From: Spirosoma rhododendri
GTDB lineage: Bacteria; Bacteroidota; Bacteroidia; Cytophagales; Spirosomataceae
Direction: 5' to 3'
DNA length: 64,000 bases
NCBI RefSeq assembly: GCF_012849055.1
Contig: NZ_CP051677.1
Coordinates: forward strand, 4,789,001 to 4,853,000
Shown here: one piece after another, positions 35,415-44,220 of the stretch
Layout: every line of letters begins with the position of its first letter
Numbering within the stretch: the stretch's first letter is position 1
Program-made: the position numbers and the translations under genes
The notes under the pieces: generated by a model
Seen by the model: the letters and a program-made list of their open reading frames with translations, nothing else
What the model was told of the DNA's origin: nothing
Databases searched by the model: none

Positions 35415-36674
35415 ATGAAAACAATATTGATTTCGGCTTATGCCTGCATCCCCGGTCAAGGTTCCGAAGAAGGAACCGGCTGGACTTATGCATCGACGTT
35501 GAGTCAACAGGGCTACCGGGTTCACTGCCTGACCAAAAAAGACGGGCAGGCCATCATCGACCCAATTCTGGCGGATGGGCAGTTTCCCAACCTGACCGTC
35601 CACTACGTGCACGTGCCCGATTGGGTCAACACGTTTTGCAACAAGGGACTCACGGGGATGTATTTTCATTACATCTACTGGCAGTGGACGGCTGCGCAGC
35701 TGGCGAAAACGCTGGATCAGACGGAGCCTATCGACCTGATTCATCACGTGTCGTACGGCAGCATTCAGCTGGGTAGTTTCATGTACCGGCTCGGCAAGCC
35801 CTTCGTGTTTGGCCCCGTAGGTGGTGGGCAGCGGGCTCCTAAGTCCATGAAGCGGTATTTCGGCGAGTTCTGGAACCGCGAATGGATGCGCGACGTGGTC
35901 GGCAAAGTACTGGAATACGTCAACCCCGCTTACTTCCGCACGGTTCGGAAAGCCGATCAGCTGATTGTAACCAACCTCGACACGCTCCAGCTGGCCCGTA
36001 CCCTGCGGCCTACGGCACCCGTCGAGCGCATCTGGGACGCCAGCCTGAGTGCGGCTTTCTTACCCGCCGAACCCATTCAGCACATACCCGGCGCTACGCT
36101 CAAGCTGCTTTGGGTAGGGCGTTTGCTGCCCCGCAAAGCACTCGAACTGACCATTCAGGCGCTGGGCCAAGTCGATCCGTCGGTACCCGTTACGCTGACG
36201 ATTGTGGGTGGTAAGGGCGAGATGGTCGATCAGGTACCGGGCTACCTCGACCGCTACAACGTTCGCGATAAAGTCGACTGGGTTGGGCACGTCACGTTTC
36301 AGCAGGTGAAGGATTACTACGAACAGTCGGACGTGTTCTTCTTTACCAGCCTGCGCGACTCCTGCCCGCATCAGCTGCTGGAAGCCATGGGGTATTCGCT
36401 GCCGGTGGTGACGCTCAATCTGCACGGGCAGGCCGAACTCGTCGACGACTCGACCGGCATCCGGGTACCGGTCGATACCGAAGCGCAGGTCGTGGCCGAT
36501 CTGGCCAGGGCAATCGAGTGGATGTATCATCACCCGGCCGAGCGGCTCGCGATGGGTCAGGCGGGCTACGCGTTTGCCAAAACCCAGCTTTGGGATACCA
36601 AGATTCGTTTGTTTACCGAACGTATCTACCCCTCCGTTCTGACCGAGTCACCGGCCCTGCTCGCCAGTTCCTGA
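35415..36674 (+). CDS. GT4-family glycosyltransferase, first of a tandem pair
   Basis: 419 residues, GT-B fold. N-terminal ILISAYACIPGQGSEEGTGW is the nucleotide-independent half. The C-terminal half has LLWVGRLLPRKALELTIQAL, FFFTSLRDSCPHQLLEAMGY and the AELVDDSTGIRVPV stretch. The protein at 36797 is a close paralogue along its whole length and shares that stretch exactly, so one arose by tandem duplication. The pair probably adds two related sugars to the repeat unit. Confidence 0.9.
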   Translation: MKTILISAYACIPGQGSEEGTGWTYASTLSQQGYRVHCLTKKDGQAIIDPILADGQFPNLTVHYVHVPDWVNTFCNKGLTGMYFHYIYWQWTAAQLAKTLDQTEPIDLIHHVSYGSIQLGSFMYRLGKPFVFGPVGGGQRAPKSMKRYFGEFWNREWMRDVVGKVLEYVNPAYFRTVRKADQLIVTNLDTLQLARTLRPTAPVERIWDASLSAAFLPAEPIQHIPGATLKLLWVGRLLPRKALELTIQALGQVDPSVPVTLTIVGGKGEMVDQVPGYLDRYNVRDKVDWVGHVTFQQVKDYYEQSDVFFFTSLRDSCPHQLLEAMGYSLPVVTLNLHGQAELVDDSTGIRVPVDTEAQVVADLARAIEWMYHHPAERLAMGQAGYAFAKTQLWDTKIRLFTERIYPSVLTESPALLASS

Positions 36675-36796
36675 TTTCCCGCACGACGCACGCTCCTCCA
36701 TACCAGCCTACCTGAACCCTATACTGCCGACAGCCGCTTTTGCCCGGAAGCAGTATCGACGTCGGCCGTTCCTGCTCTCTCTATAAGCCAACGTTT

Positions 36797-38059
36797 ATGA
36801 AAAATATCCTGATCTCAGCCTACGCCTGCATCCCCGACCGGGGATCCGAAGAAGGCAACGGCTGGAACTACTCGTCAATCATCAGCCAGCATGGCTATAA
36901 GGTATGGTGTATCACGCGGAATATCGGGCAAAAACAGATCGAAGCGAAACTGGCCAGTTCGCCAAACCCTAACCTGACGTTTGTGTACGTAACCGTTCCG
37001 CGCTGGATCGACAATGCTTACCACAAGGGGTTGTTTGGGCTGTATTTCCACTACATCTACTGGCAGTGGGCGGCCGCGAAAGTTGCCCTGGCCCTGCACA
37101 AAGAGCAAGCCTTCGACCTGGTTCATCACGTGAGCTACACGAGCCTGCAAATGGGCAGTTTTCTGTATCGGCTCAACTGCCCGTTCATCTACGGGCCCGT
37201 TGGTGGCGGGCAGGAAGCTCCCGTCTCGTTCCGGCACTATTTCAAACAGTACTGGCTGAAAGAGCAACTTCGCTCGGCCGTCAGCAAGCTGATGCTGCGC
37301 TTCAATCCGGGCTGTTACGAGTCGGTACGCCGGGCCAACTACGTGCTGTCTTGGAACGAAGATACCAGCCGGATGATCCATAAACTCGGTCGTCGGCAGG
37401 CTGTCGACAAAGTGTTCGGCGGGATCGATAAAAATTTTATTCCGACCACGCCGACCCACCGGCCGACGCACCGGGTGCTGGAACTGATCTGGGTAGGTCG
37501 GCTGATGCCCCGTAAAGGGCTTGAACTGACGCTGCACGGCCTTAGCAAAGTCGATCCGGCCTGCATGGTACACTTCACCATCATCGGCGACGGAGAGATG
37601 GGGCAGTACGTGGACGAGTATATCAGGCAGTACGGGCTGGAGAAGCGCGTAACCTGGGTCGGCAAGGTGCCTTACACCGATCTGAAAGCCCACTACGCCA
37701 ACGCCGACGTGTTCTACTTTACCAGCCTGCGCGATACCGGGCCGGGGCAACTGATGGAAGCGATGGGCTACACCCTACCAGTGGTAACACTAAACCTGCA
37801 CGGGCAGGCCGAGCTCGTCGACGACTCAACGGGCATTCGGGTGCCAGTTACCGACCCCGATTCGGTAGCCGAGCAGCTGGGCAAAGCCATCGAATGGATG
37901 TATTACAACGAAGAAAAGCGACTGGAGATGGGCCTCAACGCCTTTCGTTTTGCGCGCGAACAGTGCTGGGAGAAAAAAATCGCCCGCCTGCTACGCACGT
38001 ACTACGCCCCCCTGCTCAACCCAGAACCTGTTAACGAAGCCACTGCGGCCCGTTATTAA
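36797..38059 (+). CDS. GT4-family glycosyltransferase, second of a tandem pair
   Basis: 420 residues from the ATG at 36797, matching the start of its paralogue (MKNILISAYACIPDRGSEEG). An in-frame start at 36740 would add 19 residues absent there. Motifs: HYIYWQWAAAKVALAL, VGGGQEAPVSFRHYFKQYW, LELIWVGRLMPRKGLEL and FYFTSLRDTGPGQLMEAMGY. In the donor loop it has TGPGQL where the paralogue has SCPHQL, which may change donor or acceptor choice. It ends 25 bases before the next transferase. Confidence 0.9.
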   Translation: MKNILISAYACIPDRGSEEGNGWNYSSIISQHGYKVWCITRNIGQKQIEAKLASSPNPNLTFVYVTVPRWIDNAYHKGLFGLYFHYIYWQWAAAKVALALHKEQAFDLVHHVSYTSLQMGSFLYRLNCPFIYGPVGGGQEAPVSFRHYFKQYWLKEQLRSAVSKLMLRFNPGCYESVRRANYVLSWNEDTSRMIHKLGRRQAVDKVFGGIDKNFIPTTPTHRPTHRVLELIWVGRLMPRKGLELTLHGLSKVDPACMVHFTIIGDGEMGQYVDEYIRQYGLEKRVTWVGKVPYTDLKAHYANADVFYFTSLRDTGPGQLMEAMGYTLPVVTLNLHGQAELVDDSTGIRVPVTDPDSVAEQLGKAIEWMYYNEEKRLEMGLNAFRFAREQCWEKKIARLLRTYYAPLLNPEPVNEATAARY

Positions 38060-38084
38060 TTACACACGACAAGCCACCTCGGTT

Positions 38085-39284
38085 ATGTATATTGCTATCG
38101 CTGCGCCTATCGCTACCAACGACTTACTGGTTGGTCTCGACCCGGCAACTTTACGCACGTTTCCCAAGGGGCGGGCCGAAGCCCCCCTGGTTAGCCACCT
38201 CATTCAGGAATTACTCCGGCAGGGCCACCGCGTACTGGCCATTACCACCGACCGGATGCTGGACGACGACGAGCCACCGTTTGTGTACGAGCAGGGTAAC
38301 CTGACGTACGTGGTGGCCCCCAGCCGCCAGCGTATCTTCCGCCTGAACGGCAAACGCCTGGGCCGCACGGCCGACTTTTTCCGGGTCGAGCGGAAGCACA
38401 TCCTGAATATTCTCCGGCAGTACAAGCCGGATGTCGTTCATGGGCACTGGACCTACGAATTCGCGATGGCGGCCATGGCCTACGACCCCAACTCGCTGAT
38501 TACCATCCACGACAATGCCCGGCTGATTCTGAAGTACATCCCCACGCTGGAACGGCTGTTTATGCTGGGTATGGCCCGGTACGTGTTTCACAAGGGACGC
38601 CGGTTTACGGCGGTTTCGCCCTACACGGCCCGGTCGGTTCAGCCCTGGACGTCCGCGCGCATACAGGTCGTTCCCAACCCGGTCGTGATGCCCGTGCTCG
38701 ACGAAGTCATCAAACCAAATCACCCGGTTATTACGATGGCTGCGAATGGCTGGGCCAAGCACAAGAATCTGGAAATAGCGCTGCTGGCGTTTAAACAGGT
38801 TCAGCAGCGACACCCCGACGCGGTGCTGTGGGCCTACGGTACGGCGTTTGAACCGGGTAAGCAGGCAGACGATTTCTGCCGGAAGCACGCGATTCCGAAT
38901 GTTCGCCTGTTTGGCCTGACGCCCCACCAGACCATGCTACAGGGCATTGCCCAGAGTAATCTGGTCTTGCACACGTCGGTGGAAGAATCGTTTGGTATGG
39001 TGCCCGCCGAGGCTATGGCCTGTGGCATACCGGTAGTAGCCGGTCAGCTCAGTGCCGTGCCGTGGGTCGTTGGTGAGGGCGGTCTGCTGGTCGACGTGAC
39101 GGACCCCACCGCCATCGCTGCCGCCGTCGACCGGTTGCTGACCGATCCCGCACTGGCGCAGTCGCTGGGGCAAAAGGCCCGTGCCAGCATTGCCAGCCGG
39201 TTCGATCTGAAGAAGGTCACAGACCAGTATCTGGCGTTGTACGAGCAGTCGTTGTCGACAAGAGCCGTTCCCGAGGCTGTTTAG
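38085..39284 (+). CDS. GT4-family glycosyltransferase
   Basis: 399 residues, GT-B fold. Start chosen at the ATG 38085 (MYIAIAAPIATNDLLVGLDP); an in-frame start at 37950 would lie inside the preceding gene. Motifs: DVVHGHWTYEFAMAAMAYDP, VPNPVVMPVLDEV, NLVLHTSVEESFGMVPAEAM and ACGIPVVAGQLSAVPWVVGE, the last two being the retaining-GT donor loop. It is the final gene of the polysaccharide cluster. A small CCGGG/CCCGG hairpin at about 39300-39316 follows. Confidence 0.9.
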   Translation: MYIAIAAPIATNDLLVGLDPATLRTFPKGRAEAPLVSHLIQELLRQGHRVLAITTDRMLDDDEPPFVYEQGNLTYVVAPSRQRIFRLNGKRLGRTADFFRVERKHILNILRQYKPDVVHGHWTYEFAMAAMAYDPNSLITIHDNARLILKYIPTLERLFMLGMARYVFHKGRRFTAVSPYTARSVQPWTSARIQVVPNPVVMPVLDEVIKPNHPVITMAANGWAKHKNLEIALLAFKQVQQRHPDAVLWAYGTAFEPGKQADDFCRKHAIPNVRLFGLTPHQTMLQGIAQSNLVLHTSVEESFGMVPAEAMACGIPVVAGQLSAVPWVVGEGGLLVDVTDPTAIAAAVDRLLTDPALAQSLGQKARASIASRFDLKKVTDQYLALYEQSLSTRAVPEAV

Positions 39285-39532
39285 TTTCGGGTTGGTGGCC
39301 GGGTTGGTAGCCCGGTCAGCCTTAATACCAGCCCCTACAGTTACCCTCCGTAGTTTGCTGAATTTCAGCGATATTCAGGGAGGATTCACGGGCTGAGCAG
39401 ACAATAAACGTAGAACCCCGGACGGGCCGCAGCGCTATCCACGCGGGTGCCGGCCAGCTTCTTTCGCTACTGGCACCTGCTGAGGCCAGTGCTTCCTGAC
39501 CAATTGGAATATCCACTAATTACCCGTTATAT

Positions 39533-41239
39533 ATGAACCCCAATCTTCACCGATTACCCGCCCTGCTGCTGCTGTTTGTCAGTATGGCAGCCTTTTTCGT
39601 CGCCTGTAAAGACCCGGAGCCCCCAACACCCACCCCCGGCTCAACGGCGGTAACGATTACCAGCATCGACCCCACGTCGGCCCCTGTCGGTAGCACCATC
39701 GCGATCACCGGTACGAACTTCAACACCAACCCCGGCAGCAACACGATCACGATCGGGGGTGTGCCGGCCACTATCGTATCGGCCTCATCGACGCAGCTTA
39801 TCGTTACGGTACCCGCCAGTGCCACAACTGGCGCAGTTAGTGTCTCTACCGGGGGGCAGACAGCCCAGAGTTCGTCAACGCTGACCATAACTCCGCAGCC
39901 GGTTAAGCCCACAGCGACCCTTCAGGGAACAATCTTCAGCAACCGGACCCTCAGCCGCGACACGGTGTATCTGCTCCGGGGCCTCGTGTACATACCGCAG
40001 ACCTACACGCTGACCATTCCGGCGGGAACGGTTATTCGCGGGGCAGCCGCCGACGCCGACCCGTCGGGAGCCAACATGCCCGGCTCACTGGTAATCGAGC
40101 GGGGAGGCTTCATCAATGCCAGAGGTACCGCAACCCAGCCCATCATCTTTACGTCGGCTAAAGCAGCCGGGCAGCGTAACTACGGCGACTGGGGCGGGGT
40201 GGTGCTGATCGGCCGGTCGCCGGTAAACCGACCCGGCACCACGGCCAACCCACGCAGCATTCGCGGCACGGTCGAAACGTACGGCGAACCGGCTGGTAGC
40301 TCAGGTGTCATGCAGTATGTGCGTATCGAGTACAGCGGTGCGCCGATGGGTGGAAACACTGGAGTACGGTTGCCAGGCCTGTCGTTCTACGGCGTCGGGG
40401 CGGGAACGACCGTCGATCACATCCAGGTATCCTACGGTGCCGGTGATGCCTACGCCTGGTTTGGCGGTACGGTAAACGCGAAAAACCTGATGGCTTACCG
40501 CACTACCGACGACGACTGGACCGTTGACTGGGGCTATACCGGCAACGTACAGTTCGGTGCCTCCCTGCGCGACCCCAACGTGTTCGACGCGTCGGGGTCC
40601 AACGGGCTGGAAGTCGAAAACTACGAAACAGCGGCCACCGACGTTACGCCGGTAGTGGCCATCAACGGGCAAACGCAGAACGTACCCGTATTCGCCAACA
40701 TGAGCAGCTTCGCCTTTGGCACAACGCCAACAGCGAGCAACGCCCGCGCTGGTTATCAGTCGGGGGCTTACCTCCGCCGGAACAGCGCCGTAGCCGTGTA
40801 CAACTCTGTTTTCTACGGTTATCCGGAAGGCTTGCGGGTGGAATCGATCACGGGGCCCAGCAGCCTGACGAGCGGCATTATTGACCTGCGCGGGCTGGTA
40901 CTGGCCAATACGCCGTTGCCCGTTGTGGGGGGTGGCGTGGTCACGACCGATCAGGTAGCGCAGTACTACATCACTCCCGGGCGTAACAACCAGGTGATCC
41001 AGTCGGGCAGTCTATCGGCGCTGCTGCTTAACGCCAACAACTTCACGCTGACCTCGCCCAGCTTCCTGCCGCAGTCGGGTTCACCCCTGCTGAGCGATGC
41101 CGTCAGCGGTAACCGCCTGAACAGTTTCTTTACCTCAGTAACCTACAGGGGCGCGTTCGGCACCGACAACTGGGCCGCCAACTGGACGAACTACAGCCCC
41201 AGACGGTGGACTACGATCGGTAGGATTTTGGGTTTGTAG
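39533..41239 (+). CDS. IPT/TIG-domain lipoprotein, probably surface-exposed
   Basis: 568 residues. Lipoprotein signal with Cys25 (FVAC). Residues about 35-120 are an IPT/TIG domain (ITSIDPTSAPVGSTIAITGT, SSTQLIVTVPASATTGAVSV). The remainder is rich in Gly, Asn and aromatic residues and includes QPIIFTSAKAAGQRNYGDWG and VQYVRIEYSGA-like turns, resembling solenoid or right-handed beta-helix proteins of Bacteroidota that bind glycans. No catalytic motif. The last residues (GRILGL) and the stop codon are encoded inside the period-7 inverted repeat. The 248 bases before the gene hold only a small hairpin and no clear promoter. Confidence 0.8.
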   Translation: MNPNLHRLPALLLLFVSMAAFFVACKDPEPPTPTPGSTAVTITSIDPTSAPVGSTIAITGTNFNTNPGSNTITIGGVPATIVSASSTQLIVTVPASATTGAVSVSTGGQTAQSSSTLTITPQPVKPTATLQGTIFSNRTLSRDTVYLLRGLVYIPQTYTLTIPAGTVIRGAAADADPSGANMPGSLVIERGGFINARGTATQPIIFTSAKAAGQRNYGDWGGVVLIGRSPVNRPGTTANPRSIRGTVETYGEPAGSSGVMQYVRIEYSGAPMGGNTGVRLPGLSFYGVGAGTTVDHIQVSYGAGDAYAWFGGTVNAKNLMAYRTTDDDWTVDWGYTGNVQFGASLRDPNVFDASGSNGLEVENYETAATDVTPVVAINGQTQNVPVFANMSSFAFGTTPTASNARAGYQSGAYLRRNSAVAVYNSVFYGYPEGLRVESITGPSSLTSGIIDLRGLVLANTPLPVVGGGVVTTDQVAQYYITPGRNNQVIQSGSLSALLLNANNFTLTSPSFLPQSGSPLLSDAVSGNRLNSFFTSVTYRGAFGTDNWAANWTNYSPRRWTTIGRILGL

Positions 41240-41333
41240 TTTGAGATTCGTGGTTCCTCCGGCGGTTGCTACCGCATGGCTGTACACCGGAGGAACCACG
41301 AACCTCAAACTACAAACCACAAACTCAAAAATC
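41224..41333. repeat. Inverted repeat with period-7 arms (element F)
   Basis: Left arm units: GTTTGTA, GTTTGAG, ATTCGTG, then GTTCCTCCGG. The right arm on the other strand reads GTTTGTG, GTTTGTA, GTTTGAG, GTTCGTG, GTTCCTCCGG, so it has exactly one more 7-base unit. Both ends share GATTTT. The element contains the stop codon of the upstream gene (41237-41239) and touches the stop codon of the convergent DUF2071 gene (41332-41334). Confidence 0.9.
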
Positions 41334-42054
41334 ACCCCTTAATATCCTGCCCCGAGCGGATCGTGACGGGGGCACCGTCGGCGAGGAACACGCTGCTGGG
41401 AGGTCCGGTGAAGAAGGGGGCGAATTGCGGCCCGTAAAGGGTGGTGACGTCACAGCGGACGTCGAAGCGGCTGACGGGGTAAATCTGCCAGCGGTCGTGC
41501 ACGACTTCAAACTCCGAGGTGTGTTTGTTGCTCCGCGTGGTGTAGCCCCAGTAGTTTTCGGTGATAAACCAGGGTTCGGTACCGGGCGTTGCTTCGCTCC
41601 CCGTCAGACTGGCGTCGACGTCGATATAATTCCAGTCGCTGCCGACCTGCCACTCGTAGCGGATATGCTGGCGATCGTCGTGCGTTTGCCAGGTGTGGCG
41701 CATCGGGCGGGCTTCGTATGGTTCGCCGTAAAGCGTTCGGGCAACCCACACGATAGCCGGTTTCGGCACGATCTCTTTCACGAACACGACGCCCCGCTGC
41801 CAGCCTTTGTCGGTCTTCCGCCGGACGTAGAACCGCAGGTTGAATTCTTCAAATTCAGTGTGGAAGGGCACCGGCACTTCGCTCAGCATCCTGACCTTCT
41901 CGAAGTTGAACCCAACCAGGCTGCCGAAGCAAACGCCGTTGTAGTCATCGAGTTCGGTACCGTGCGGCACCAGCGGCTGCAACACAGCGCGGTCTATGGG
42001 GTAGTTGGCGAAAATCAGGTTGCGCCACTCAGCGGAGAGAAATGTAAACGCCAT
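41332..42054 (-). CDS. DUF2071 family protein (YqjF-like)
   Basis: 240 residues from the ATG at 42054 (MAFTFLSAEWRNLIFANYPI). The family pattern is clear: PHGTELDDYNGVCFGSLVGF, EEFNLRFYVRR, RGVVFVKEIVPKPAIVWVAR and FITENYWGYTT. The fold is related to acetoacetate decarboxylase-like proteins, but the function is unknown. The reading frame stays open far upstream of 42054 into the antisense of menB; that part does not belong to the protein. The transcription start must lie within or near the terminator hairpin 42077-42106. Confidence 0.85.
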   Translation of the reverse strand: MAFTFLSAEWRNLIFANYPIDRAVLQPLVPHGTELDDYNGVCFGSLVGFNFEKVRMLSEVPVPFHTEFEEFNLRFYVRRKTDKGWQRGVVFVKEIVPKPAIVWVARTLYGEPYEARPMRHTWQTHDDRQHIRYEWQVGSDWNYIDVDASLTGSEATPGTEPWFITENYWGYTTRSNKHTSEFEVVHDRWQIYPVSRFDVRCDVTTLYGPQFAPFFTGPPSSVFLADGAPVTIRSGQDIKG

Positions 42055-42076
42055 AACGTATAAAGTCGATGGGTAA

Positions 42077-42106
42077 AAAAAGGTCAGCTTCGCGGCTGAC
42101 CTTTTT
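42077..42106 (-). terminator. Intrinsic terminator downstream of menB
   Basis: Perfect 12-bp arms AAAAAGGTCAGC and GCTGACCTTTTT with a 6-base loop. A- and T-tracts on both sides let it work in both directions. It lies 46 bases after the menB stop codon and 23 bases before the DUF2071 start. Confidence 0.85.
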
Positions 42107-42151
42107 GTTTGTTCAGGAATAATGGGAAGCCTGGTCCAACCCGTACTATCC

Positions 42152-42976
42152 TTACGGAAACTTGGGGAACTTGCTGAAGTCGGGCTTGCGCTTTTCGAGG
42201 AAAGCGTCTTTTCCTTCCTTGGCTTCTTCCGAGAGGTAGTACAACAGGGTAGCATCACCGGCCAGCTGCTGAATACCGGCCTGCCCGTCGAGTTCGGCGT
42301 TGAACGATGCTTTGAGCATACGCAGCGCGATCGGACTCTTTTCGAGCATCTTCCGGCACCACGCGATCGTCGTTTCTTCCAGCTTGTCGAGCGGCACCAC
42401 TTTGTTGACCAGTCCCATATCGAGGGCTTCCTGAGCGTCGTACTGATCGCATAGGAACCAGATTTCGCGGGCTTTTTTCTGCCCCACGACCCGCGCCAGG
42501 TACGAAGCACCGAAGCCGCCATCGAACGAACCAACCTTTGGCCCCGTCTGCCCGAAGCGGGCGTTATCAGCGGCAATGCTCAGGTCACAGACAACGTGCA
42601 GTACATGCCCCCCACCAATCGCGTAACCGGCTACCATCGCTACAACAGGCTTGGGAATCCGGCGAATCTGCATTTGCAGGTCGAGTACGTTCAGGCGCGG
42701 CACTTTGTCCTCACCCACGTAACCACCGTGCCCACGGATGGACTGATCGCCACCGGAGCAGAACGCTTCGCCCCCTTCACCCGTCAGAATAACAACGCCG
42801 ACGCGTTCGTCCTGCCGGGCCAACTCCATCGCTTCCGACATTTCCTTCACCGTCTGCGGGGTAAATGCGTTGCGCTTGTGTGGCCGGTTGATGCTGATCT
42901 TGGCGATCCCGTCGTAATAGGTAAACAGGATTTCCTGATATTCCTTAATCGTCTCCCAGGGGTAATTGCTTGTCAT
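42152..42976 (-). CDS. menB: 1,4-Dihydroxy-2-naphthoyl-CoA synthase
   Basis: 274 residues, crotonase fold. The MenB-specific blocks are present: [55 protein letters not shown] and [20 protein letters not shown], with the C-terminal [16 protein letters not shown]. The enzyme closes the second ring of the menaquinone head group from o-succinylbenzoyl-CoA. menE, which makes that substrate, lies 1.2 kb away on the opposite strand. The start codon is 6 bases from element G, and an unknown gene lies upstream on the same strand beyond it. Confidence 0.97.
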   Translation of the reverse strand: MTSNYPWETIKEYQEILFTYYDGIAKISINRPHKRNAFTPQTVKEMSEAMELARQDERVGVVILTGEGGEAFCSGGDQSIRGHGGYVGEDKVPRLNVLDLQMQIRRIPKPVVAMVAGYAIGGGHVLHVVCDLSIAADNARFGQTGPKVGSFDGGFGASYLARVVGQKKAREIWFLCDQYDAQEALDMGLVNKVVPLDKLEETTIAWCRKMLEKSPIALRMLKASFNAELDGQAGIQQLAGDATLLYYLSEEAKEGKDAFLEKRKPDFSKFPKFP

Positions 42977-42982
42977 TTTAAT

Positions 42983-43080
42983 GAGTGAATGCTAGAATGA
43001 TAGAATGATTGAGTATTAGAATGATTGAGTGATTGAATGTGATGCGTCAGCTTATTCAATCACTCAATCATTCTATCATT
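42983..43080. repeat. Inverted repeat with period-8 arms of a second type (element G)
   Basis: Left arm units: GAATGCTA, GAATGATA, GAATGATT, GAGTATTA, GAATGATT, GAGTGATT, GAATGTGA. The right arm on the other strand reads GAATGATA, GAATGATT, GAGTGATT, GAATAA, so it is shorter by whole units. Again the left arm has almost no C. The element lies between the menB start (42976) and the upstream gene, whose stop codon (43076-43078) is inside the right arm. Confidence 0.88.
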
Positions 43081-43534
43081 CGGTATATGAAACATCGTGA
43101 TACTGCACATCCCAGGTGTGGTCGGCCATCATCCGGACGGTCGCCAGGCAACGTTCGAAGGGGAATTTCCGCCCCCACTCCGTTGGGCCGACCATCGATA
43201 GCAGATCGGTACCGTTTTTGCGCTGGTAAAAGTGATAGGTGTGCCCTACGACTGGCTCAAAACTCATCTGGGCCGCGTAGATGCGCTCCGAAATTTCGAC
43301 CCGGTGCCGGATCGCCGTTGCCTGCTCGGCCAGTAGCTGCATCTGCTTGTACAATTGGCTGAGCTGCATATCGGTCTGCTCGCGCATGGCGGCTACGGCC
43401 CGACCCGTTATCTTACCTTTGTCTTCGGGCCGGATTACTGCCCCACCCGCCGTGTGCGCGTATTCGAGCAACCCCGGCGATGCGGCTACTTTTTCCGGCG
43501 ATATTGGATTGACAATAACTTTGGCTTCTTCCAT
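43076..43534 (-). CDS. DUF2452 family protein
   Basis: 152 residues from the ATG at 43534 (MEEAKVIVNPISPEKVAASP). A TTG four codons upstream is possible. The sequence fits DUF2452: LLEYAHTAGGAVIRPEDKGK, a helical middle (LSQLYKQMQLLAEQATAIRH), then EPVVGHTYHFYQRKNGTDLL and MVGPTEWGRKFPF. The function is unknown. It lies upstream of menB on the same strand and may share its transcript through element G. Its last codons and stop are encoded by the repeat. A minus-strand promoter element is seen at 43628-43635. Confidence 0.8.
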   Translation of the reverse strand: MEEAKVIVNPISPEKVAASPGLLEYAHTAGGAVIRPEDKGKITGRAVAAMREQTDMQLSQLYKQMQLLAEQATAIRHRVEISERIYAAQMSFEPVVGHTYHFYQRKNGTDLLSMVGPTEWGRKFPFERCLATVRMMADHTWDVQYHDVSYTE

Positions 43535-43627
43535 ATGAATTGGCAAACCGCCGGATCAACAGCTTTGTTTCTTCGGCGGTTGTTGCTAAAAAAAAGCATC
43601 TTTACAACACTGTATCCGCTACTCCGA

Positions 43628-43635
43628 CAAAAGTA
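43628..43635 (-). promoter_or_regulatory. Predicted -7 promoter element TACTTTTG (minus strand)
   Basis: Perfect TAnnTTTG match on the minus strand, about 95 bases upstream of the DUF2452 start at 43534. It sits only 11 bases before the divergent + strand start at 43646, so the two promoters must overlap. Confidence 0.45.
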
Positions 43636-43645
43636 CGACAAACCG

Positions 43646-44095
43646 ATGGAAACCCCCTCTACCCCGCCTACCACCCCGCGCCTGTCGCGCCAGTCGTTTT
43701 TTCAGCTACTGGGCGCAGGCTTTACTACGCTGCTTTTCTCGGGCAACACATCGGGCTGTTCCGGTACAGAAGCGGCTCCCGACCCGCAACCCGACGTGCT
43801 GACGCTGAACCTCAGCGACAAAGCCAATCAGGCGCTCAGTATCAAGGGTGGCTATGTCTTCACAAACAACATCATAGTGGCCCGTACCAACGCCGATCAG
43901 TACGTCGCTGCTGGTGGTCGCTGCTCGCACGACAACACGATTCTGGTATTTCGCCCCGCCGACAACCAGTTCTACTGCCCGCTCGACCTGTCGCGCTACA
44001 ACCTCAGCGGCAAGGTCATTAGCGGCCCGGCCACCGTTCCCCTGAAAACCTACGACGTCTCCAGCCCCAGCGCGGGTGTTCTGGTGGTTAGATAG
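43646..44095 (+). CDS. Exported Rieske-like protein with an altered cluster site
   Basis: 149 residues from the ATG at 43646. The N-terminus has a Tat-like signal (SRQSFFQLLGAGFTTLLFSG). The Rieske first loop C93-S-H95 is intact (GRCSHDNT). In the second loop the expected C-x-x-H reads C111-P-L-D114, so one of four [2Fe-2S] ligands is replaced by Asp. It may bind a modified or weaker cluster, or none. Rieske proteins of this type are small electron carriers or domains beside cytochromes; no such partner is adjacent. The stop codon TAG is inside the first unit of element H. An open frame upstream of 43646 is antisense to DUF2452 and was not used. Confidence 0.75.
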   Translation: METPSTPPTTPRLSRQSFFQLLGAGFTTLLFSGNTSGCSGTEAAPDPQPDVLTLNLSDKANQALSIKGGYVFTNNIIVARTNADQYVAAGGRCSHDNTILVFRPADNQFYCPLDLSRYNLSGKVISGPATVPLKTYDVSSPSAGVLVVR

Positions 44096-44218
44096 TTTTA
44101 GAGTTATAGAGTTGGATAGTTATAGAGTTGTAAAGTTGCTGGCGCGCGTGGCTGCCGCCGGATGGTCTGACGCGCCAGCCAACTCTATAACTTTACAACG
44201 CTAAAACTTTACAACCTC
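44096..44218. repeat. Inverted repeat with period-8 arms (element H)
   Basis: Left arm units: GTTTTAGA, GTTATAGA, GTTGGATA, GTTATAGA, GTTGTAAA, then GTTGCTGGCGCG. Right arm on the other strand: GTTGTAAA, GTTTTAGC, GTTGTAAA, GTTATAGA, then GTTGGCTGGCGCG. The tip shares CCGCCGGATGG and CTGACGCG with element A. It begins at the upstream stop codon and ends 3 bases before the menE start codon, so it fills the whole gap. Confidence 0.9.
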
Positions 44219-44220
44219 AA

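Noticed and set aside
39322..39516. Minus-strand frame of 64 residues between the polysaccharide cluster and the IPT lipoprotein
   Set aside because: No promoter, no recognisable character and a low-complexity composition; the gap is more likely untranslated.
41332..42576. Extended minus-strand reading frame of about 414 residues across the DUF2071 and menB genes
   Set aside because: The first 174 residues are another frame of menB and low in protein character; the DUF2071 start is the ATG at 42054, behind a terminator.
43355..43645. 5' extension of the Rieske-like gene
   Set aside because: The extension is antisense to the DUF2452 gene; the signal-bearing start at 43646 is natural.
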